This document shows positions 55,170 through 64,000 of a DNA stretch of 64,000 nt, piece by piece; positions within the stretch are counted from its first letter, which is position 1; every line of letters starts with the position of its first letter. The stretch comes from Emydura subglobosa (lineage: Eukaryota; Chordata; Testudines; Chelidae). The translations under genes and the position numbers were made by a program. Where the stretch lies: the NCBI GenBank assembly GCA_007922225.1, contig ML679961.1, positions 71,962,890-72,026,889 on the forward strand, written 5' to 3'. A model generated the notes under the pieces. That model was not told where the DNA came from, ran no database searches, and worked only from the letters and a program-made list of their open reading frames with translations.

Positions 55170-56384
55170 GCTTACGTGTCTGATCTAAGGACCATTAAAA
55201 AGCCCAGTCTCAGCAGCCCCAACAGCATGTGTTAGAGTGGGTACCATCGAGTAGGAGGCAGGTGGCTACCCAGAGACTTATCACTAAATGCCAGATTTTG
55301 CTATCCTAGCCTATCTCAAGTAATGCCGCACTCCACAAACAGCCCCATTGAAAATCAGTGGAGTAAGTTACTACCTAATGTGAGCAAGAGTGGCAGAATT
55401 GGGCTCTACAATAAGGAGGGAAAGCACACTCTGAATACCAGTCTCACAAGCCTGAACTACTGGTACGTAGGTGGGGGATTAAGGCAAAGATCTGGATACA
55501 TTGGATTCTCTCCTTCCAGTCCAAGGGGACACTGATGCAGCAGTTAGGTTCTTAGAAGAAGACAGTCCAGTGCAATGTTGATTGCTGTTGGCCAGCCACT
55601 TGCTGTCATTGCAGGATCCAGAGAGGAAGAGATAAAGCTGGATCCATGGTGATCCCCACAAATCCTCAGGTCACATCATTAGATGACCCAAGAGAATGGG
55701 AAGTCCAGCAATCACTGAAAGTGGCTCTGACTTGACTGAAGTGTATAGCACATGCTGATAGCTTGTAGGGTAGAATAGAGCTAAGAATTTTAGTGTGGGA
55801 CAAAGTTTGGTGGATTTAGGCCTAGTATCCATCCTTGGTTTCAGGTGTTGTGCTCCACTGCTACAGATACCTCATTTAATGCCTAAAGAAGACTCTTTTG
55901 CCACTAGCCATGAACATCAGGTAGAAGAACAGTCATTTCACATATACACTTGCACAGGAGAGGGAGAAGGATTACAGAATTCATGTATAAATGAGTGTTG
56001 TGACTAAGTACATGGTGGCAAGCACATAGTAATGTGGAGGAGAATGGCATGTTTACCTCCCTTGTATGCAAAATCTGTTACAATAAAGTAATTCAATTAG
56101 TGCTCCACTTTGTTGTTTTAATACTTACTGTATTTAAGCAACTTCAGTAACACCCCTGTTGTTTTATGAGGCCATAATCTGGTTTACCAGAGGAAGAACT
56201 AAGAGACCAAGTAAAAGAGTGAAATGAAAACACTGCTCTTGTTGTGAAACAACTGCGCATGTGTGTCAGGTATTGGGATGGGAAATAGCAGGAGAAGATT
56301 CCTGCTCCTGTATATGGTCTGGTAAGAGGTAAAAGTTTTGCATTTAGAGGGGAATGGATTTTGTGATCCCATTAGATAATTATT
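55170..56384. other. unique sequence, nothing recognised
   Basis: An AATAAA at about 56080 has no coding frame before it that I can support. Confidence 0.4.
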
Positions 56385-56460
56385 TCAAAAGTACATAAGT
56401 GACCTAGGAGCCTAAGAGTCTTTGAAAGTCAGTGGGACTTAGGCTCTTGAAAATATTACC
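56385..56460. repeat. foldback MITE-like palindrome
   Basis: TTTCAAAAGTACATAAGTGA and GGAGCCTAAG pair with CTTAGGCTC and TTGAAAATATT around GAAAGTCAGTGGG. Confidence 0.5.
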
Positions 56461-56555
56461 AATCTTCGCTGAGATCTCCCCTACGGAAACAGACAAATTG
56501 ATTTGGATAAAATAAAATTCCCACCTCAAACCTTCACTCCCAACTTCTGCTGCAT

Positions 56556-56850
56556 CATAGAATCATAGAAGATTAGAGTTGGAAGGGACCTCAGAAGGTC
56601 ATCTAGTCCAACCCCCTGCTCAAAGCAGGACCAACCCCAACTAAATCATCCCAGCCAGGGCTTTGTCAAGCCGCACCTTAAAAACCTCTAAGGATGGAGA
56701 TTCCACCACCTCCCTAGGAACCCATTCCAGTGCTTCATCACCCTCCTAGGGAAAGATTTTCCTAATATCCAACCTATACCTCTCCCACTGGAACTTGAGA
56801 CCATTGCTCCTAGTTCTGTCATCTACTAACACTGAAAACAGCCTAGTTCC
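56556..56850 (-). mobile_element. CR1 LINE 3' end, antisense
   Basis: It starts ATAGAATCATAGAAGATTAG and continues collinearly with the copy at 50038, then further into the 3' UTR (ACCCATTCCAGTGCTTCATC, CCTATACCTCTCCCACTGGA). It is less diverged than the other copies here. Confidence 0.92.
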
Positions 56851-58035
56851 AAACGCAAACTCAAACCAAAGCTGAACCTTCATTTGCAGCTGGTTCAAAA
56901 CTCAAAATCAAATCCATCCTGAACATTCATTTAAAACTTGAATCTTTAATCCAGAAGTCCGACCAAACATTTGTTGAGTTTCAAAATGTTCTGAAATTTT
57001 TTCTTCTCTTTATCATGTGCATGTGTGCAGCCACTGTTCTGGATGCTAGCTGGCACCAGAAGTGCTGAGATAGCATGAAGAAAGTGATGTCATTGGCCCA
57101 GTCAAAGGCAGGAAGTCCCAGAAATTTTTCAGTCTGTTTTTTTCATGAGATTTCCAACCCAATTTTGTAGACTCAATGGTTCAAATAAACTTCAGATAAG
57201 AAAAGGAACTTTTGGGTGTTTATCAAATGAAATAGGACTTCCCAAATTTTTGTGGTTCCCTCATCACTAATTTTAAATAGTTATTTTTAGTAGCTTTACA
57301 GTTGTTCATGGGGGAAATGGCAAACATCCACATAGCTAAAAGATTTTCAAGTTATCATGCATATGAAAATGTGCCTGTAGTTATTATGATTGCCTGATTT
57401 GCACACACAGTTGTGATGATTGTCCACCTGACTGAAAAACCAAGTACTAACAGTGAACATGTTAATGGACAGACAGTTGAAAGGTGTATGTAATGAGTTA
57501 TGTATGAAAGTGGGAAGTCTTTTAAGTAGCACTCGGTTCTTTATTTCTTTATTAAGGACAGCATCTCTCTGTATGCCTCTCACATGCAAATCCCTAAACT
57601 ATCCAGAATTCATGGAAATAAACTACCGTTCATTTCACTGTTAGCTTTGACTGGGGGACAAATCACTGTCAGATAGCTGGGTGCACATGTTCATAATGCT
57701 CCCAGGAAAGAAGAATTCCCATAATGCTCCCACCAGTTTCCTCCCACCCAGTTAGTTGCCTATCTAATGAGAAGTGGAAAAGTTATCAAATGCAGTTCTT
57801 ATAATATCTGCACATTTGCTCTATTCAAAGAAACAACCTACTCAGAGGCGGTGCTGTTTTGGTAACCTGGACATGAAGGAAGTTCCCTCCACCACCAACA
57901 AAAAATCCCAAACCAATACATTTTAGCAGCTATGTAGACAGTTCCCTTACAATGGAGAAATTTTCTCACAGACAAAACAGAAACTGAGGTGCACCATGTC
58001 CTCAATTTTCCCATGCAATGGAGAAGAGGAAGATG
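56851..58035. other. unique sequence, nothing recognised
   Basis: No repeat or coding signal supported. Confidence 0.4.
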
Positions 58036-58039
58036 AGAC

Positions 58040-58510
58040 TCATTATCAAAGCCAGTGGTTAGGTACCATCTTGGGCTATGATTGTCTCAATTCTCACAAA
58101 CTAAGTAGGATTGAGCCTGGTACACACTCGGGTAGGAGACCTGCAAGTTGAATTCAAGACGTTTCAGAAAGTGGTCTTGATGGATCATGTAGTGCCAGAG
58201 GCTGTCACCTTTTGGATGTGATGCAATCATAAAGCCTGATCGCTCATAATTACTTCAAGATTCCATGGCATTTTTAGTTAGCCAAGGAGATGGCCACTGT
58301 GTCCTGATAAAATTCCAAGTTGAGTAACTACATTCTAACTCAGTCCTTTTGTAGTTATTCTTCATGTCCCCTCCAAAGGAAGTGCTGGCTAGTGTGGCTG
58401 ACAGAGAATGTGTGCTGCATTCTGTCTGAGAGATGGCTACATTCAGAATAGGTGACAAGTCCATATATATACAAAATCAGTAAAGTGCTTTGGGATCCTT
58501 CATGTTGTGT
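58040..58510 (+). mobile_element. 5S rRNA-derived SINE
   Basis: The head (about 58060-58145) resembles 5S rRNA: CTATGATTGTCTCAATTCTC, AACTAAGTAGGATTGAGCCT and ACACTCGGGTAGGAGACC correspond to the internal promoter region of 5S genes. The body contains TCACCTTTTGGATGTGATGC. The tail has AAGTGCTTTGGGATCCTTC. This layout is that of 5S-headed SINEs known in vertebrates. It is diverged and not a functional 5S gene. Confidence 0.7.
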
Positions 58511-58689
58511 ATTGAGAAATCACAAAGCTTGCACTTGAATTTCCTTAACAAAAGAGATTCCACAGAGTGAGAACTAAAAGCCACAGTCTTACCAGTTAAA
58601 AAGCCAGCAGCACGCCTCTCTTCTTGGCAGCCCTTGAAATGCTGTTTCTTCAGATTAAACTGAAACACAGGTTCAAACTAGAACACTAT

Positions 58690-58900
58690 TTGCAACCATG
58701 TGTCATATTTTTCTTTTCTAGGAAGTGAAAACTGGAGACACTTGGTGTTCTAATTACCCATGTACACTTGGAGACCATTAACCCTTTAATTACTGGATTA
58801 ATACAGCCTGAATGGAGCAAACTGTGGTTAATACTCAGAAGGAAAGTAATTACAAAAAGGTAGGATTTTGTCATAATAGACTGACTACCTCTTCTGTAAT
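58690..58900. promoter_or_regulatory. candidate conserved non-coding sequence
   Basis: Repeat-free, with CCCTTTAATTACTGGATTAA, GTAATTACAAAAAGG and GTTCTAATTACCC clustered in 130 bp, a dense set of homeodomain-like sites. Judged by texture only. Confidence 0.25.
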
Positions 58901-60071
58901 GGCTAGAAAACAACCAGCTTCATGGGGCAATTGAGAGCGTTTCTATAAATGAACTTTGCACCAATCAAATGGAGGTTGGATCACAAATGAGCTTTTATCT
59001 CTGTCTGTCAAGTTCAAACTAAGTGACCTCATTGAAGCTCAGCCTGGTAGTTCGAAACAAGAGTCCCTGTGGCCATCTAACCAAAAATGTCACTGTCATG
59101 CCTGCATAAAAATGATAAAGGTTATGCATACCATCCTCATGTCCCCATCTTTTACACATACACACTTTTTATCCGTAAAACTGAAATTTTGCGATTATGC
59201 ACTGGTCAATTCCTATTGATGAAATAATTTTCTCCTGTTATGAGGCAATGTCTATTGATCTAGAAATAACCAACAGATCCAGTAGTATTTATTTGGGACT
59301 CAAGATGTGAGGTGTCCGGTGCGAGGATAACAATGAGTCATTTATCCTGCCAAGTGTCTTTTTAAAGGTAATCAATAATGTCACCAGAATGAAGAATTGC
59401 ATCATTTTGTAAGGACCCTTCCGCACTGGCATGATTCATTGATGCTGCTTTTTTGTGAGGGATGCCACAGAGCTTAACAATCCTCTTCTAGTCCATGTCT
59501 GAGGTTTACAATGGATTTGTTCCCAGCCTGCATTTGATATATAACATGCCACTTTATCAAACATTGCCTTTTTGGAATAACAATTAGCAAACAAAACAGC
59601 GCTGATTGAATTAGTGTGTTGTGTGCAGAGACATGAGTATGGATGTTCATTGTTAGTGGTGTTCTCTGAGTGCCAGTGAGAAGTGTCAGAGGATCACTAC
59701 AAGATGCTGAAAAGTGGGACTGGGTGGAGGTGCTGGATGTCAATCCGATAATATAGAAAGGTGCATGACTGTTTAATTTGAAACAGCATCCTTTCATTAG
59801 GATTACAAAAGGCCTTATGGAGAAAGGGACAAGAGAAAGCAATGCAACTTTACAGAGACAAAGCAAAAAGACTATTTAACAGGCAGAGAGGGGACAATGG
59901 TTGCAGAGATGAAATGATATAAAAAAATAAACTGGAATATAAAAGTCAGAAGTTTTACATGCTAGTTATGGTGAAGGGAAGGGTGTCATGTTGGCTAGAT
60001 TGAGGGAAGGGATTTATTATGTTGTTTAACATCAATACATCAGAATCATAATAATTCATGTAAGATATGCC
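58901..60071. other. unique sequence, nothing recognised
   Basis: The 130-codon minus frame at 59474-59866 has no domain. Confidence 0.4.
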
Positions 60072-61052
60072 TGTGTCAGGTACTGTTAGAAAGGCTATAA
60101 AGTGCTAAGTAAGATGATGATGATTTATGTTCATGTGTTATATGTGTAATGGAAGTTATGGATATGGTTGATATATCTGTATTTCAAATGTGCTATGTCT
60201 GGACAACACCCCAGACAGGATGGCTGCAGCACTAGCCTGCTTAATGGCCCATTAAAGAAATGCACAGGTACAATGGGCCCAGGGGGAGAAGCCAGGGATA
60301 TACCTGATGAGTCACCAGGACTTACTCATGTGACTCTGGACTCCATTTTATTCCTGTAAATTTCCACAAGCAGCATGGCAAAGGCCAAAGGACATAAAGG
60401 GCAGCTGCACCACATCCATTTTTTCTTCTGTCTTCAGTCTTCAGCCTTCCTCTGGATCAACTCTTCTACAACTGACCTGAAGCTGTGAAACAAAGGACTA
60501 ACACCCATCCAGGCACTGGATGTCTACCAGAGGGACTCTACAAGCCTGAAAACTCCACAATTCTACTAGAAACCTGATGTATATGGACTTTCCAGTTATT
60601 TGTATGTATGTGATTGCTTTAATCCTTGAACACTTCTCTTATAGTTTGTTTCTTTCTTTTTATAATAAACCTTTAGTTTTATTTACTAAAGGATTGGCTG
60701 GCAGTGTGGTATTTTGGGCAAGATCTAATCTTATATTGATCTGGTACTGTGGCTGACCCTTTGGGGTCAGGAGAAACTTTTTGGTAAAGAGCATAGAGTT
60801 TTAAATAACTGATCTCTATACTGGACCTAGTGTCTGATTGGGAGCCAGAGACTGAAATGCAGTAAAGGGGATTGTGTGTATTTTTATTTTAGCTTCTTGA
60901 TAACCAGTGTGGGGAATAAGAAGCACGGTTTGTGGCTGGTTGGGAAGTCTGATTTCAGTGTCACCCGCCAGTGCTGGGAGAATCTGCTCTCCTTTGCAGC
61001 TTGCCTGACCTTGGCCTTTTCAGGTGGATACCCTAGGCATGGATGGGTCACA
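60072..61052 (+). mobile_element. solo LTR of endogenous-retrovirus type
   Basis: It starts TGTGTCAGGTACTG and ends GGATGGGTCACA, giving TGTG...CACA ends. A TATA-like CATAAAG (60393) precedes an AATAAA (60664) followed by CCTTTAGTTTTATTTACTAA, the U3-R-U5 order of a retroviral LTR. No internal region is present. Five-base flanks do not match, so the edges are provisional. Confidence 0.5.
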
Positions 61053-61770
61053 AAGTGTTCCTCTTTGAGAACCAATGCTTTTGGAGGCACTTGTGCTGGT
61101 GCCAAAAGCATATTGCTTTCATAAAGCAATACCACCTTGGGCTGCTCTTTCATCAGAAGTCTTGGCCAAAATCCAATGTAGATTATTCAATTCTACCTAG
61201 CAAAATTCCCTTAGTATTTTCATGAAGGATTTTGGACTCCTCTTTGCTTCCTCTCCTAGACTGTTCAGCAGAGTTGCCCTGCACTGTTAAGCAGCTGCTG
61301 ATTAAGTGACTTGCCTCACTTGTGAGTGAAGTGAATCTTGCATGTGTATACCAATATATATTGCATCAGGAATGTAAACACCTAGACGCTTTATAGTTGT
61401 CACTGTGATACACAGCACGGCATTCTGAATTTTCTAGTGTTCAGTAGAGGGCAATGGTGTCCCATGCATGTGTGCAAACACACACACACACATGCACGCA
61501 TGCACACTCATTAGTTGATTGAAACATCATATATAATTTACACACACACACACACACACACAAGCCAATTGATTAAAATATATCGTTTGCAAAGTGTTTT
61601 GGGGATCTTTGCCTTCCCTCTGTATTATTCACTTAGTAAGAGCTGAGTTACACTTGGGGATGAACAAAATAAATTCATATTTCAGAAACACAGTCCCATG
61701 AAACTAAGCAGTGATTACGAAAGGGGCTGGGAGGAAGAATAAGCTATTGGCAGCTCATATGGCCAAGGTT
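61053..61770. other. unique sequence with CA microsatellites
   Basis: (CA)n at 61478-61500 and 61540-61562. Otherwise nothing is recognised. Confidence 0.5.
61540..61562. repeat. (CA)n microsatellite
   Basis: Read directly. A second, interrupted run is at 61478-61500. Confidence 0.9.
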
Positions 61771-61845
61771 TGGTCTGATTTTCCTACAACTCCAACTGAA
61801 GCCAATGGGAGTTCTGACTATTCATCATCTGTGAAAATCAGGCCC
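61771..61845. repeat. foldback MITE-like palindrome
   Basis: GGTCTGATTTTCCTAC pairs with GTGAAAATCAGGCCC around GAAGCCAATGGGAGTTC. Confidence 0.45.
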
Positions 61846-63300
61846 GTTATTCATGAGAGCAAGCTACTTCCTGCCCCCTCCCTTAGAGCCACCTGAGATC
61901 AATACTCCCTTTCCATTGGCTCATGGTTTTCATGATTATTTTAGAACTACTAGGTTGGTAAATCTTGGGATTGGTTTTTACTGCATGGGAAAGAAAGGGA
62001 GAATTGTTTTCCTGTTTAAACTTATAAATCCACTGTCTAATTACAGAATTTGTGTTTTCATTTCCAAACTGGAATATTTTGAGGCAAATCTACTTTGGGA
62101 CATGAGTCGAGAAAAGTCATTGCACCTGGGTCTTTCCCTTTGAAAAGCATAGCATGCTCATGGCAGGTATACACCTTCTTTCTTGTTCCCTCGCTTTGTT
62201 ATTCCCAGAGTAAGCAAACAATTGGAGATTTGAGCATTAATCATGGCACCACGTCATTCAAAAGGCTGCTCATTTCAAATATCTGCCTTTCTGTCTGACC
62301 TCATTCTGCCCAATGAAACGTAGTTGTTTAAGAACTGCTGAAGCCCAGCTTCATGGTGACCCTGTGGCTAGGGACAGGCATTGGGAGGGAGAGGGGCAGT
62401 TTCAATATTACCATCTGCTTGCTGGCTACTCTGGACCAGCGGTGGCTGGGAAGGCTGCACAGAGTGACAGTATCTGAAGTAACTAGGCTGTGCCTGACCT
62501 GCCTGACCTAGAAAACAATATTGATGGAAGGGAATCTGCTTTAACCCTGTTCCCCTCCAAACTATGTCTGCTTGAACAAGTGACTCTGCTGGAATCAAAC
62601 TGGAGCAGGGGTAATTCCCAGCACAAGGAAAATCAAGTTTCTGGCTGAAAACTCTGCAAACTGAACATTTTAGGCAACTTTGCCTGTTTTAGTCAACATG
62701 GTCTCACGTGTAGCTCCAGAGAGTGCTGGAACAAGGCTTATCCTTGCTGGATACAATGGAACTACTTGTGGAGTAAGATACTGTTCAGTGTGAGTAAAGG
62801 TGTCAGACTTCAAATGGCCCTCTTGTGGTAGAAGGGCTACTCAGTAAGAGTAACCATTTCAGAACCCGCCCCCAGAATAGGTGGATATCTTCCAAGTTCA
62901 GGTCAATACCATTTAGGGAGGATGTATCATATTTTTCAAGTTTCTTACTGGTATCAGTTACCTCTATCATTAGAAAAGAAAGTATTAATAAACAGATAAA
63001 TCATGACTGAAATCTATCTAGATAATTAGATAGCCATCATCACTGTAGTATTAGAGTATCTCCCAATTTAATCAATCCTTGGTGACTGCAGTCATTTTAA
63101 GGAATATTCCTTTTTGTTCCTGATCAGGTCATGGAAATTCCAGATCAGATAGGTCTTATTGGGTATATAGGCAATAGGGACTGAATGGCCGAAGGGATTG
63201 TACATAGGATACAGAGTAAGCCACTGTTTGAAATCCAACTCATTTCAGAAGTGACTAAAAGTTTTTACCTGTCAACAGTGGAGAAAGATGAACTGATAGA
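61846..63300. other. unique sequence, nothing recognised
   Basis: No repeat or coding signal supported. Confidence 0.4.
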
Positions 63301-63309
63301 ACTGTGGTG

Positions 63310-63600
63310 ACTGGGGATAATCGAGGTGAAGGGTCAGGGATGAGTCAGCAAGTAGGTTCTGGAGGTCAGGACTTGTGTGGAAGCACTGTGTTTGGGGTTA
63401 AGAGAGGCAGAACTGGGTAGCAGGAAGTGCTGAAGCTCAGGATTATGGTGCATTCGCAGAACCGTTGATGACCCCAGAACTGGAACAGCAAGGTATTCTG
63501 TAAGCAAGCACTGAGATGCATCAGCTATGTATGGGCATGTCCAGGACTAAAAAGGGGTGCTGTAGGTCAAGACTGAAATGCATCAGCATAGCTGTGTGTG
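63310..63600 (-). repeat. dispersed tandem repeat family, copy 5
   Basis: At least three antisense units in a row with GGTCAGGACTTGTG, CTGAAGCTCAGGATTATGGT, CACTGAGATGCATCAGC and GGTCAAGACTGAAATGCATC, separated by about 60-80 bp. Confidence 0.55.
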
Positions 63601-64000
63601 GGAAGTTTACTTATATGCAGTGATACTAAATTCTTCACTTTTCTGATGACAAAAAGTACTTAATGTAAGATATTATTGAAAATACTTTAGAGCACTCCTC
63701 CCTATGCAGACAGCACATTTGTTTCTGTATCTCAGTTCTGTTCAGTGCTTAATCCCACTGTAGTCTTACTATCTGTCTGGAGAGCCCTGCCAATAGGGAA
63801 AGGAGACATTCCTCTAACATTTTTCAAGATTAATTTGTGCAATTTTTTTCTTTGTGAAGTGTTGTCATCTTTTGGCTTTTAGTTTATAATAATTTTCTGG
63901 GCCTTTGTGCATAAATTATGGTTAGGAAGAGATCTTTTGAGACAGCCTCACGGTGGCAAAATCTACTGTGAAATTGGGATATAAGTGAATAGCCTATGTT
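63601..64000. other. unique sequence to window end
   Basis: No gene or repeat recognised. Confidence 0.4.

Noticed and set aside
58060..58145. possible functional 5S rRNA gene
   Set aside because: Too diverged from 5S rRNA and fused to a SINE body and tail.
59474..59866. 130-codon minus-strand open frame
   Set aside because: No domain or splice support. Its length is within chance.

Overview
This window is non-coding vertebrate DNA, most likely from a turtle (a crocodilian or other reptile is less likely). It has long AT-rich stretches without open frames, no operons and no bacterial signals. It also carries a turtle-like set of repeats: CR1 LINE 3' ends, tRNA-derived SINEs with a long 3' body, 5S-rRNA-type SINEs, a Penelope-like element with a GIY-YIG nuclease, Ty3/gypsy elements, retroviral-type solo LTRs, and many hAT-like and foldback MITEs. 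I see no intact host gene. One 70-80 codon minus-strand frame (2439-2684) could be a terminal coding exon, but I do not recognise its product. The remaining sequence is best read as intergenic or intronic.

Layout. At 0.8-1.4 kb there is a palindromic MITE. At 3.5-8.7 kb lies a decayed Ty3/gypsy element with two LTRs; most of its 5' half is deleted, a CR1 is nested between RNase H and integrase, and an unexplained insert lies inside integrase. From 8.7 to 24.4 kb the sequence is mostly unique, with SINEs at 11.2, 13.5 and 18.2 kb. A hAT element with a perfect 8-bp target duplication spans 24.4-25.3 kb. A solo LTR of retroviral type sits at 27.6-28.6 kb between blocks of a dispersed tandem repeat. 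MITEs and SINEs follow at 30.4-33.4 kb. A Penelope-like fragment occupies 38.25-39.17 kb, and a 129-bp foldback copy of its tail is at 40.3 kb. A second Ty3/gypsy element (45.2-49.0 kb) has a 5-bp target duplication, a 1362-bp 5' LTR and an 82-bp 3' LTR, and carries a third, unrelated LTR nested in its RNase H. CR1 fragments cluster at 50.0-56.9 kb. A second hAT element with an 8-bp duplication is at 54.3-54.9 kb, a 5S-type SINE at 58.0-58.5 kb, and a second solo LTR at 60.1-61.1 kb.

How the parts relate. There is no pathway here. The content is a record of insertion, nesting and internal deletion. The most informative points are the unequal LTRs and LTR-embedded open frame of the second gypsy element, the foldback Penelope insertion with its 13-bp direct repeat, and a tandem repeat family found at five places in both orientations. 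Several AT-rich, repeat-free stretches with homeodomain-like TAATTA words could be conserved regulatory DNA, but that cannot be shown from one sequence.
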